Source: Alphaproteobacteria bacterium
Lineage (GTDB): Bacteria > Pseudomonadota > Alphaproteobacteria > UBA7985 > JAUIBT01
Assembly (NCBI GenBank): GCA_030428565.1
Contig: JAUIDR010000020.1
Coordinates: forward strand, 1-56,652
Reading direction: 5' to 3'
DNA: 56,652 bases
This document shows positions 16,438 through 23,785 of this stretch, piece after piece (the stretch's first letter is position 1; the number at the start of each line of letters is the position of its first letter). A program made the translations under genes and the position numbers. The notes beneath the pieces are model-generated. The model did no database searches. It was given only the letters and a program-made list of their open reading frames with translations, and had not been told where the DNA came from.

Positions 16438-17244
16438 TTAAGCGAAGTCGATCGCCACTTCTCCGAAGGCACCAAAGTCGGCATGAAAGCGCGAACCGGC
16501 GGGCGCTTCGATCGGGCGGATGAAAGAGCCCGACAGTACGACTTGCCCGGCCTTCAGGCCCTGGCCGATGCTGGCCAGTCGCTGCACCAGCCAGACCATC
16601 GATGTCACCGGATCGTTGAGCACGCCCGCGCCCAAGCCGGTCTCTTCGACCGTATCATTGCGTTTGACGATGGCCCCCACCCAACGCAGGTCAAAATCAT
16701 CGACGCCGTGGCGATTGTCGCCCAGAACGACGCCCGCGTTGGCTGCATTGTCTGAGATGGTGTCAAAGATCTTGCGCGCGATGCCGGTTTGCGGATCTTT
16801 GCGCAAAATGCGGGTATCTAAGATCTCTAGACAAGGTGTCAGGTAGTCGGTCGCCGCGATAACTTGCTCGCGGGTCACGTCCTCGCCCGCCAGGTCTGCG
16901 CCCATGACGAAAGCGATCTCTGCCTCAATGCGTGGCTCGATGAAGCGTCCCGCGGGCACGGTTGAGCCGTGCGCAAAGTCCATTGATTGCAGCAAGAAAC
17001 CTGAGTCAGGCGTCGTGATATTCAAAGCCATCTGCATGGCGCGCGAGGTCAGCCCGATTTTCCAACCGATCTGCGGATCGCCTGCTGCGACCTTGGCCGC
17101 CACGACGGCTTCTTGGATATCATAGGCTTCGGCCAGTGTGATCTCGTGATGTTCCAGCGAGATCAGCCCGGTCTGGACGCCGGTCTTTTCGGCCTCCAGC
17201 AAGCGCGCGGCGGCAGCTTGGGTCTGCTCTTGGGTCAGCGCCAT
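16438..17244 (-). CDS. hpaH: 2-oxo-hept-4-ene-1,7-dioate hydratase
   Basis: A 268-aa member of the HpaH/MhpD hydratase family, related in fold to FAH hydrolases. It has the expected motifs YDIQEAVVAAKVAAGDPQIG (about 41-60), GWKIGLTSRAMQ, and the metal-binding EPRIEAEIAFVMG near 102-114, followed by CLEILDTRI. The enzyme adds water to 2-oxohept-4-ene-1,7-dioate, giving the substrate of the HpaI aldolase; HpaI itself is not in the window. It is the last gene of the leftward hpaF-E-D-G-H operon, starting 3 bp after the stop of the FAH-family gene. Full length for the family (about 267 aa). Confidence 0.93.
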   Translation of the reverse strand: MALTQEQTQAAAARLLEAEKTGVQTGLISLEHHEITLAEAYDIQEAVVAAKVAAGDPQIGWKIGLTSRAMQMALNITTPDSGFLLQSMDFAHGSTVPAGRFIEPRIEAEIAFVMGADLAGEDVTREQVIAATDYLTPCLEILDTRILRKDPQTGIARKIFDTISDNAANAGVVLGDNRHGVDDFDLRWVGAIVKRNDTVEETGLGAGVLNDPVTSMVWLVQRLASIGQGLKAGQVVLSGSFIRPIEAPAGSRFHADFGAFGEVAIDFA

Positions 17245-17247
17245 GGT

Positions 17248-18108
17248 TCAGGCCTCGTCAGCAACGGTGTTTCGCAGCTCGCCAATGCCTTCGGCTGCGA
17301 TCACGATTTCATCGCCCGGCTTTAGGAAAATCGGCGGATCAAATCGCGCGCCCGCACCCGTGGGTGTGCCGGTGATGATGACATCGCCCGGGACCAAAGT
17401 CGTGAAGGTTGAGATGTAGGCGATCTGAAAATCAATCGGGAAAATCATGCGCCCGGTGCGGTCCTTCTGGCGCAGCTCCCCGTTGACGTGGGTGGTCAGC
17501 TCGACGTCTTGCAACTGCGACTTGTCCTTGAAGGGCACCAGGTTCGGGCCAATGGCGCCAGACTGATCGAAGTTCTTGCCCTGGGTCACGTTGAATTTCG
17601 CATGGCGCACCCAATCGCGCAGTGTGCCCTCGTTGCAAAGGCTCATGGCAGCGATGTGGTCCCAAGCGTCTTCGCGCGCAATGTGGCGCCCGCCCTTGCC
17701 GATAACAATGGCAATCTCGCCCTCATAGTCGAGTTGATCAGAGGCTTTGGGACGGATCAGCGGTTGATTGTGGCCGGTAAAACTGCGGGCAAAGCGCGGG
17801 AATAGCGACGGATTGGGCGGCAGGTCTTTGCCGTCTTTATACTCTTCGTTGCGCGAGGGGAAGTTGACCCCGACGCAGATGATCTTTTCCGGCTGGGGAA
17901 TAGGAATGTCGTAGGTGAAGCTGCCGACGGGGTGGGTGACGGCGCGGCCTGCTGCTGCGGCTTCAAGCTGGTCGAAGCCCTCAGCTTCAACAACTTGGCG
18001 CAGGGTCGGCCATTGCGGAAAATCAGCCGATAGGGCGATCATGCCCTCGCCGGTATCGAGGCCATAGAACTGCTGGCCTTGGGCGCTGAAGGTGGCGAAC
18101 TTGCTCAT
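17248..18108 (-). CDS. hpaG: fumarylacetoacetate hydrolase-family protein, probable HpaG-type isomerase/decarboxylase
   Basis: A 286-aa FAH-fold enzyme with metal-site motifs LDYEGEIAIVIGKGG (about 118-132) and DVIITGTPTGAGARFDPP near 242-259, plus an N-terminal cap. Within the homoprotocatechuate pathway the HpaG step decarboxylates and isomerises 5-oxo-pent-3-ene-1,2,5-tricarboxylate. E. coli HpaG is about 430 aa with two FAH repeats; here only one FAH domain is encoded, so either it forms a homodimer doing both reactions or a partner lies elsewhere. AAGGAG precedes the start. It lies between hpaD and hpaH in the operon. The function is assigned from family plus position; other FAH acylpyruvases are possible. 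Confidence 0.82.
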   Translation of the reverse strand: MSKFATFSAQGQQFYGLDTGEGMIALSADFPQWPTLRQVVEAEGFDQLEAAAAGRAVTHPVGSFTYDIPIPQPEKIICVGVNFPSRNEEYKDGKDLPPNPSLFPRFARSFTGHNQPLIRPKASDQLDYEGEIAIVIGKGGRHIAREDAWDHIAAMSLCNEGTLRDWVRHAKFNVTQGKNFDQSGAIGPNLVPFKDKSQLQDVELTTHVNGELRQKDRTGRMIFPIDFQIAYISTFTTLVPGDVIITGTPTGAGARFDPPIFLKPGDEIVIAAEGIGELRNTVADEA

Positions 18109-18201
18109 GGAGCGGGCTCCTTTACCGGAATTTTTTAAGGAATCTGGAACAGCGCGGGGCCGAGGATTTATGCCTCGGTCCTGGCGGTGGTTGACGCTGC
18201 C

Positions 18202-19182
18202 TTATGGGGCAATAATCGGGGTGGCGTTCAGCTCTGCAGCGCGGGGCTCGACGCCCTCGAACAGCGAGCCATGCTCGAACCAAGAGCGCGGGGCGGGCGC
18301 GCCCCACAGGGTTTGACGCTGCGGGTCTTTCAGATCCCACTTGATGGGCTCCAGATCCGGGTCAATGGTCTGATAGTCCGAGCAGTAGATCTCAATTCGG
18401 TGGCCGTCGGGGTCTAAGATATAGAGGAAGAAGGCGTTCGAGATGCCGTGCCGGCCAGGGCCGCGCTCGATATTGGCGACGTAGCCCGACGTGGACATGA
18501 GATCGAGCAGGTTGATGATATCCAACGGCGTCGGCACCCAGAAAGCCGTGTGGTGCAGGCGCGGACCCAGACCGTTGGTGAAGGCCATGTCGTGGACACC
18601 GCCCTTACGGTGCATCCAGGCAGCCCATAGCTTTTGGCTCTCCTCATCCTCGGTGTATTCGGTGACGCGGAAGCCCATTTCGTTATAGAAGGCCACGCTC
18701 TCGTCAACGTTGGGCGAGAAGCAGTTGAAGTGGTCGATGCGTAGCGGCTTAACGCCCTTGTACAGCGCGTACTGCTGGTGGATGTGCGGCAGGCGCTCCA
18801 TCTTGAAATAGAACTCAAGCGGAATGCCGTGGCAGTCTTCGGTCAGCAGCGTGCGGCCTTGATAGGGGCGCTCGATCCAGCTTGTTGGCTTGCCGCGCTC
18901 TTTGAACCAAGCTTCGGCCTTGTCCAGCTCTTCTTCGGCAAAGACCTTGAAGCCCAGAGCACCGGCGTAGGCCTCGTCGGCCTTCTGCAGCACGATACAG
19001 TGGTGGCCGCGTTCTTCCATAGCGCGCAGGTAGATGCGATCGTCGGTCTCGTCGGTGACCTGCAGGCCGATCATGTCGGTGTAGAACTTCTTGGAAGCAG
19101 CCAAGTCCTTGACCTTGAACTCGACGTGAGACAGGCGAAGGACGTTGAAGTCAGGGTAGAGATTATAGGCGGGTACGGGCAT
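18202..19182 (-). CDS. hpaD: 3,4-dihydroxyphenylacetate 2,3-dioxygenase (extradiol)
   Basis: A 326-aa type I extradiol dioxygenase made of two VOC modules. The metal triad is visible in the second module: H151 (LRIDHFN), H210 or H211 (PRLHHTAF) and E264 (GHRIEIYCSD), with spacing like the Brevibacterium/Arthrobacter homoprotocatechuate dioxygenases. The enzyme opens homoprotocatechuate to 5-carboxymethyl-2-hydroxymuconate semialdehyde in the cytoplasm. Its GGGAGG ribosome site is formed by the last two glycine codons of hpaE upstream, so translation is tightly coupled. Note that E. coli HpaD belongs to the unrelated LigB superfamily; this is the VOC-type analogue. Confidence 0.93.
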   Translation of the reverse strand: MPVPAYNLYPDFNVLRLSHVEFKVKDLAASKKFYTDMIGLQVTDETDDRIYLRAMEERGHHCIVLQKADEAYAGALGFKVFAEEELDKAEAWFKERGKPTSWIERPYQGRTLLTEDCHGIPLEFYFKMERLPHIHQQYALYKGVKPLRIDHFNCFSPNVDESVAFYNEMGFRVTEYTEDEESQKLWAAWMHRKGGVHDMAFTNGLGPRLHHTAFWVPTPLDIINLLDLMSTSGYVANIERGPGRHGISNAFFLYILDPDGHRIEIYCSDYQTIDPDLEPIKWDLKDPQRQTLWGAPAPRSWFEHGSLFEGVEPRAAELNATPIIAP

Positions 19183-19185
19183 GGA

Positions 19186-20700
19186 TTATCCTCCCAGCTT
19201 GGGCACATTGCGGGGCTTAGTCGCAAAGGCGATGTTTTTAGTTTCCATATAGAAATCGAACGACCAATCACCACCGTCGCGGCCGATGCCTGATGCCTTG
19301 ACGCCGCCAAAGGGCGAGGGAAGGTGGCGAATATTTTCTGAGTTGACCCAGATCATGCCCGCTTCCATACGCTCGGTAAAGCGCAAGGCCCGGTTCAGAT
19401 CGTTGGTCCAGATATAGCCTGCCAGGCCGTAAGCGACGTCATTGGACAGCGCCAGCGCTTCTTCTTCGTCGTCAAAGGCCATGGCGGTCAGGACTGGGCC
19501 AAAGATTTCCTCTTGGGCGATGCGCATGTCATTGGTGGCATTGGTGAACAGGGTCGGGGCGACATAGCAGCCTTCTAGGCCTTCGACTTTGGTGCCGCCA
19601 ACGGCGATTGTCGCGCCGTCCTCGCGGGCGATGTCCATATAGGACATGACCTTTTCTTCATGGGTCGGATGGATCAGCGGGCCGACGACCGTGCTGGGGT
19701 CCAGCGGGTGGCCGACCTTGATGTTGGCGGCCTTCTTGGCGACCTTGGCCAAGAACTCGTCTTGAATGGAGCGTTCAACCAGCAGTCGGCTTGAAGAAGT
19801 GCAGCGCTCGCCGTTCAAGGAGTAAATCATAAAGACCGCAGCGTCAGCGGCGCTTTCTAGATCTGAATCGGCAAAGACCACGACCGGGTTCTTGCCGCCC
19901 AATTCAAAGTGAACCCGCTTTAGGGTCGCTGCGCCCTGGCGCATGATGTGCGATCCGGTCTGCGATTCACCAACAAAGGCGATGGCCTTGATGTCGGGGT
20001 GTTCGGTCAGGGCCTTACCAGCGTCCTCACCAAAGCCGTTAACCAGGTTCCAAACGCCCTTGGGCAGGCCTGCTTCCTCGGCGATCTCGACCAGCAAACG
20101 CGCGGTCAAGGGCGACAGCTCGGCTGGCTTGTGGACGACGGTACAGCCCGCGGCAAGCGCCGGCGCAATCTTCCAGGTCGACAGCATGAAAGGCGTGTTC
20201 CACGGCGTAATAACGCCAACAGGACCCAACGGATAGCGCGTGGTAATATTGAGCTGTCCATCGGCTGCCAGTTGCTGGCCATCGCGAGCGGTCGGCGCTT
20301 GGTCGGCAAAGAAGCGGAAGTTGGCTGCACCGCGCAGCGCTGCTTTCGACATGAAACGCAACGCCTGGCCGGTGTCCATGCACTCGGTGAAGGCGATCTC
20401 CTCAGCGCGTGCTTCGATAGCGTCGGCTACCTTGTGCAGCAGGGCCTTGCGCTCTTTGCCGGGCATGGCGGCCCAGGCCGGGAAGGCGGCCTTGGCAGCT
20501 TTGGCGGCGCGGTCGATGTCTTCTTCTTTGCCGCGCGCGACGGTCGCCAGTGGCTTCAGGTCGACGGGCGAAATGGTCTCGAATGTCGATCCGTCAGCGG
20601 CGGGTACGGCTTCGCCAGCGATGTGGTTCAAGACGCCTTGGCCGTCCCATCGCTTGAGGTAGTCTTGCGCTTTGGCAAGGTTGGTTTGCAGGTCGGACAT
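19186..20700 (-). CDS. hpaE: 5-carboxymethyl-2-hydroxymuconate semialdehyde dehydrogenase
   Basis: A 504-aa aldehyde dehydrogenase with N168 (TPWNTPFML), the cofactor loop FVGESQTGS (242-250), general base E266 (HFELGGKNPV) and nucleophile C300 (LNGERCTSSSR). The GERCTSSSR active-site context and position between hpaF and hpaD identify the hpaE function: NAD-dependent oxidation of the ring-cleavage semialdehyde to 5-carboxymethyl-2-hydroxymuconate. It is the second gene of the leftward operon, 44 bp after hpaF, with AGGAG before the ATG. Length is normal for the family. Confidence 0.94.
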   Translation of the reverse strand: MSDLQTNLAKAQDYLKRWDGQGVLNHIAGEAVPAADGSTFETISPVDLKPLATVARGKEEDIDRAAKAAKAAFPAWAAMPGKERKALLHKVADAIEARAEEIAFTECMDTGQALRFMSKAALRGAANFRFFADQAPTARDGQQLAADGQLNITTRYPLGPVGVITPWNTPFMLSTWKIAPALAAGCTVVHKPAELSPLTARLLVEIAEEAGLPKGVWNLVNGFGEDAGKALTEHPDIKAIAFVGESQTGSHIMRQGAATLKRVHFELGGKNPVVVFADSDLESAADAAVFMIYSLNGERCTSSSRLLVERSIQDEFLAKVAKKAANIKVGHPLDPSTVVGPLIHPTHEEKVMSYMDIAREDGATIAVGGTKVEGLEGCYVAPTLFTNATNDMRIAQEEIFGPVLTAMAFDDEEEALALSNDVAYGLAGYIWTNDLNRALRFTERMEAGMIWVNSENIRHLPSPFGGVKASGIGRDGGDWSFDFYMETKNIAFATKPRNVPKLGG

Positions 20701-20744
20701 GTGGGTCTCCTATCCTTGGGCTGGGGCCGTTAGGCGTTTTGCTC

Positions 20745-21137
20745 TTACTTCTGGTCTTGTTTGAGGCGCGCGTGAACGGTGTTGGTCTTCCAGCTCAGCG
20801 CGGGGTTGTTTTCAACGATGTCCAGCGACAGCATGAAGTAGCCGTCGGCCAGCAGCGGCGCAAAGTGGTCTTCGGCCGCCATCATGATCGCGGCACCCGC
20901 AGCAGCTTTGGCCTCGTCGCTGCGCCCAGCGCCCATGCGGATCAGCATGGCGGCAAAGGCGTTTTCGGGATGGCTATCGGCGATCGCCACATGTGCGCAC
21001 GAAACGCAACGCACGCGAATGCCGCCGTGGGGAAAGATGCCCGTTGCCAGCATGGCATCGCGCAGCCGTTCGCAAAGAGCGGTCAAGTCACTCTTGCTCG
21101 CCAGGTTGGCGGAATGCTCAATGGTCAGATGCGGCAT
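20745..21137 (-). CDS. hpaF: 5-carboxymethyl-2-hydroxymuconate delta-isomerase
   Basis: A 130-aa tautomerase-superfamily enzyme (CHMI). After removal of Met1 the N-terminal proline (MPHLTIEHSANL) is the catalytic base, as in E. coli HpcD/HpaF (126 aa). It isomerises 5-carboxymethyl-2-hydroxymuconate to the 2-oxo-3-ene form. It is the first gene of the leftward hpa ring-cleavage operon, with a GAGGAG ribosome site, and is divergent from the hpaR regulator across 160 bp. Confidence 0.93.
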   Translation of the reverse strand: MPHLTIEHSANLASKSDLTALCERLRDAMLATGIFPHGGIRVRCVSCAHVAIADSHPENAFAAMLIRMGAGRSDEAKAAAGAAIMMAAEDHFAPLLADGYFMLSLDIVENNPALSWKTNTVHARLKQDQK

Positions 21138-21188
21138 GGGCTCCTCGCTGTGTTGCGCGCCCTTTGTAGGGTCGGTTCTAGCTTTTAA

Positions 21189-21219
21189 TTAACTTGTTAA
21201 ACATTTGACGGTTTGTCAA
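21189..21219. promoter_or_regulatory. two dyads in the hpaF-hpaR divergent region
   Basis: TTAAC-N2-GTTAA (21189-21200) and TTGAC-N5-GTCAA (21205-21219) lie side by side between hpaF and hpaR. The first matches the dyad before the IclR gene and resembles that over the 12665 promoter. E. coli HpaR represses its divergent promoters by binding dyads, so these are the best candidate HpaR operators. On the minus strand the second dyad contains TTGACA, a plausible -35 for hpaF, but no convincing -10 was found. Confidence 0.6.
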
Positions 21220-21297
21220 TCTGAATCTTCATGACTTGCGGGCAGGGGTAAGATTTTTCTAAAAGGGAGGGCAATTTTCTCAGTTTTTGGAACAGGC

Positions 21298-21753
21298 ATG
21301 CCTCACTCGTCGCAAGACCAACCCTTGGCCCCGATCCATACGAGCCGGTCGCTGCCGATCCTTTTGCTAAGGACACGCGAGGCGGTTATGCGCCATTTCC
21401 GCCCGATGCTGGCGGCGCATGGTATCACCGAACAGCAATGGCGGGTGCTGCGTGTGCTGGACGAGCAAGCGACCCTGGACGTCACCCAAGTCGCAGAATT
21501 GTCGTGTCTGTTGCGTCCCAGCCTGACGCGCATTTCCAGAGCGCTGCAAGAAGAAGGGCTGATCGAGGCCTTCCACGATCCCAAGGACCGCCGCCGCACC
21601 CTGCTGCGGATTTCCGACAAGGGCCGCGCCCTGGTGATGGAGCTGACGCCGCGCAGCCAAGCCATCTATGCTGAACTGGACGGTGTGATCGGTGAGGGCA
21701 AGGTCTCAGAGACCGTCGAGATGCTGGAATCACTGCTTAAAAAACTAGTTTAG
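21298..21753 (+). CDS. hpaR: homoprotocatechuate degradation operon regulator HpaR (MarR family)
   Basis: A 151-aa MarR-family protein with the HpaR pattern LLLRTREAVMRHFRPMLAAH (about 22-41), then ITEQQWRVLRVLDEQATLDV, the helix-turn-helix LLRPSLTRISRALQEEGLIE and wing DPKDRRRT. These segments align by eye with E. coli HpaR (REAAMSYFRPI, TEQQWRI, LRPSLTGIL). HpaR represses the hpa ring-cleavage genes and its own gene until 4-hydroxyphenyl- or dihydroxyphenylacetate appears. It is divergent from hpaF and is separate from the MarR gene at 12737. The ribosome site is weak (GGAACA). A short hairpin (GCTCTTCAAGAGC) follows the stop. Confidence 0.93.
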   Translation: MPHSSQDQPLAPIHTSRSLPILLLRTREAVMRHFRPMLAAHGITEQQWRVLRVLDEQATLDVTQVAELSCLLRPSLTRISRALQEEGLIEAFHDPKDRRRTLLRISDKGRALVMELTPRSQAIYAELDGVIGEGKVSETVEMLESLLKKLV

Positions 21754-21937
21754 GCTCTTCAAGAGCAACCTAGGGCCAAGCCTGCGTGCGGGGTGGCGCC
21801 TGTTTGGGACGTCTGTTTGGGATGCGTTCAAGGCTGATCCGCAACTTGGCGCCTGTAGTGGCGGGAAACTACGCAGGCGCCGCGCTGACGCTGCGGACAG
21901 CTACTGTCTGGGGAAATTACCCATCGTAATCGCGCGA

Positions 21938-21949
21938 ATATTCGAATAT
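21938..21949 (+). promoter_or_regulatory. 12-bp AT-rich palindrome in the promoter of the DUF302-like gene
   Basis: ATATTCGAATAT is a perfect palindrome 37 bp upstream of the start codon, in an otherwise GC-rich region, within GAATATTCGAATATG. A regulator site is plausible; no family is implied. A strong AGGAGG ribosome site at 21974-21979 follows. Confidence 0.4.
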
Positions 21950-21986
21950 GCTAAACTCCTACACAATTTGCTAGGAGGTTCAGACA

Positions 21987-22436
21987 ATGTATAGCCAGAC
22001 AAAATGTGCACTTTTTGCTGCTGCGCTTGGGACAACGATCCTTGGGTTCGGCTCGGCCGCGATGGCGCAAGCGATCACCATGGACTACGACGGCAGCTTT
22101 GATGATGCGACCTTCGGCGTTGAAAATGCCATCGTCGATAAGGGGCTGGTCATCGACTACGTGTCTCATGTGGGCGAGATGCTGAACCGCACCGGCGCGG
22201 ATGTCGGCAGCGATGTAACGATATTCGATAACGCCGACATCTATCTGTTCTGCTCAGCTGTGACATCACGCAAGGTGATGGAAGCCAACCCTGACAACGT
22301 TGCTTTTTGCCCCTACAGCGTCTTTGTCACCGACAAGGACGGTAAGGTCGAGATCGGTTATCAAGATTACCCCGATGGTCCGATGGATTTGGTCGAGGAG
22401 TTGTTGCAGGAGATCGTTGACGCCTCCATGGAGTAG
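21987..22436 (+). CDS. exported DUF302-like protein
   Basis: A 149-aa protein with an N-terminal signal peptide (about residues 1-28, ending GSAAMAQA). The mature part runs through FDDATFGVENAIVDKGLVID, then VTIFDNADIYLFCSAVTSRK and FVTDKDGKVEIGYQDYPDG, a pattern like the DUF302 fold (helix, strand, F.N...g..l....p and the closing G.v.i.Y.dp). DUF302 proteins are small and often periplasmic, with no agreed function. Two cysteines (C91 and C108 approximately) could form a disulfide. It has an excellent AGGAGG ribosome site and its own promoter region, and ends before a repeat tract and a strong bidirectional terminator, so it is monocistronic. Confidence 0.72.
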   Translation: MYSQTKCALFAAALGTTILGFGSAAMAQAITMDYDGSFDDATFGVENAIVDKGLVIDYVSHVGEMLNRTGADVGSDVTIFDNADIYLFCSAVTSRKVMEANPDNVAFCPYSVFVTDKDGKVEIGYQDYPDGPMDLVEELLQEIVDASME

Positions 22437-22446
22437 AGCGCTCGAC

Positions 22447-22535
22447 CGGCCCGGTGGGCGCAAGCCCCAGAGCGGCCCGGTGGGCCCAAGCCCCCAGAGC
22501 GGCCCGGTGGGCCCAAGCCCCCAGAGCGGCCCCAG
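22447..22535. repeat. 27-bp tandem repeat (about 3.3 copies)
   Basis: Units of CGGCCCGGTGGGCCCAAGCC plus CCCAGAG run at 22447-22472 (26 bp, one C lost and one change), 22473-22499 and 22500-22526, with a 9-bp remnant. They lie between the DUF302-like stop and its terminator and are GC-rich, with internal self-complementarity (GGCCC/GGGCC). Confidence 0.92.
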
Positions 22536-22542
22536 AACCATG

Positions 22543-22581
22543 GAAAAGACCCGAGCGGCGCGCGGCCTCTCGGGTCTTTTC
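22543..22581. terminator. bidirectional rho-independent terminator
   Basis: A perfect 13-bp stem GAAAAGACCCGAG/CTCGGGTCTTTTC with a 13-nt GC-rich loop lies between convergent genes; T-rich ends occur on both strands. It serves the DUF302-like gene (plus) and the VOC gene (minus). Confidence 0.92.
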
Positions 22582-22601
22582 GTTTAGATCGCTTCTTGCA
22601 C

Positions 22602-23135
22602 TTAGGCAGCCGCCTCGTGGGCTGTTTTTAGGCTCGATAGCAGGTCGGCCAGGTCCAGCGGTTCGGTCACCATGTCCAGTTCGCCGTTGGGCAGGCGCGG
22701 CCAGTCGGCCTCGGGGCGGTCCCAATAAAGCTCGATGCCATTGCCATCAGGGTCGCTGAGGTACAGCGCTTCACTAACGCCGTGGTCGCTCGCGCCCTCC
22801 AGGCGCACGCCATGATCACGCAGACGCAGCAAGGCATCGGCCAAAGCCGCGCGCTCAGGATAGAGGATGGCCATGTGAAATAGCCCGGTGTGGTGCGGCG
22901 CGGGCGGCTTGCCCCCTTTGGAGGCCCAGGTGTTGAGCCCGATGTGGTGATGATAGCCGCCAGCGGAGATAAAGGCGGCTTCTTCGCCCATGCGCTGAAC
23001 CAGCTCAAAGCCCAACACACCGCAATAAAAGTCAAGCGCGCGCTGGATATCGGCGACCTTCAGGTGAACGTGGCCGATGCGCGTGCCGGGATGGATGGGG
23101 CGCGGGGTTCGGTCGGATTGGCGTGTGTCTGACAT
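22602..23135 (-). CDS. VOC-family protein (catechol 2,3-dioxygenase CatE-like, truncated form)
   Basis: A 177-aa glyoxalase/extradiol superfamily protein. It contains one clear VOC module plus a second, partial one: RIGHVHLKVADIQRALDFY (19-37), GYHHHIGLNTW near 59-69, HHTGLFHMAILYP near 81-93 and LSDPDGNGIELYWDRP near 126-141. Putative metal ligands are H22 in IGHVHLK, an H in HHTGLF and E in IELYWD. CatE-like proteins are usually about 280-320 aa, so this is a short version. It is not adjacent to the hpa genes in an operon, and the substrate is unknown. It is transcribed toward the terminator at 22543, with the DoxX gene about 80 bp upstream in the same direction. Confidence 0.82.
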   Translation of the reverse strand: MSDTRQSDRTPRPIHPGTRIGHVHLKVADIQRALDFYCGVLGFELVQRMGEEAAFISAGGYHHHIGLNTWASKGGKPPAPHHTGLFHMAILYPERAALADALLRLRDHGVRLEGASDHGVSEALYLSDPDGNGIELYWDRPEADWPRLPNGELDMVTEPLDLADLLSSLKTAHEAAA

Positions 23136-23218
23136 GGGATCGTCCTTATGAAGGGGTGCATTAATGCCATTTGCAGGCGATGGCGATACGAGGGGCCGGA
23201 GCCCCTCGGCGCATTAGG

Positions 23219-23641
23219 TTAGGCTTTGCGCGCAATCAGCTGCTCGACAAAGCGCGGACGCCAGGCGAAGGCACCGTCACCCAGCAGTGCTTGGATAACG
23301 AGCGCCAAGCTCCAAAAGGCAGGGAATTCCCAGCCGCCGCCATTGGCCGAAAAGACCCAGCCGTTGCCTAGGTGTTGCAGGGTCGCGCCCAACAGAACCG
23401 GCAACAAAGCCAAAGAGACCCAGCGCGTGTAAAGGCCCGCAATCAACGCCAAGCCGCCCAAGATTTCGGCCAGAATGACCACATAGGCCAAGAAACCGGG
23501 GTAGCCGATGGATTGGAAGAAGCCGACGGTACCTGGAATGCCAAAGGTCATGACTTTCAGCAACAAGCCGTGGGCCAGCAGCATGATGCCCATAGAGACG
23601 CGCAGCAGAAGTGCTGCATAATCGGTGTTTGAGTTATTCAT
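23219..23641 (-). CDS. DoxX-family membrane protein
   Basis: A 140-aa four-helix membrane protein of the DoxX family: hydrophobic segments at about 9-26 (ALLLRVSMGIMLLAHGLLL), 47-66 (FLAYVVILAEILGGLALIAG), 72-88 and 105-122. The start at 23641 (MNNSNTDY) is preferred because AAGGAC stands just before it; an in-frame ATG at 23713 would add 24 charged residues. DoxX-like proteins are linked to thiosulfate/quinone chemistry or redox stress. It is divergent from a LysR regulator, a very common pairing in proteobacteria in which the LysR protein controls the doxX-like gene. Confidence 0.88.
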   Translation of the reverse strand: MNNSNTDYAALLLRVSMGIMLLAHGLLLKVMTFGIPGTVGFFQSIGYPGFLAYVVILAEILGGLALIAGLYTRWVSLALLPVLLGATLQHLGNGWVFSANGGGWEFPAFWSLALVIQALLGDGAFAWRPRFVEQLIARKA

Positions 23642-23785
23642 GATCGTGTCCTTTATAACAGAAAATAAGCCGAGATCGGACTCACGATCCGATCGTTTCG
23701 CTGTTGTCTGCATATTATCTGCAACTATACGCGGGACAATTCGTCATGTAAGAATATCATTTATAACCAGGAGTGTGAGGTTGGT

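Noticed and set aside
16288-16755. Forward 155-codon open frame
   Set aside because: Its first half translates the 15-bp repeats and its second half is antisense to hpaH; the reverse frame has clear family motifs.
22602-23135. Second homoprotocatechuate dioxygenase
   Set aside because: It is only 177 aa, separated from the hpa operon by regulator and unrelated genes, and resembles CatE-like VOC proteins.
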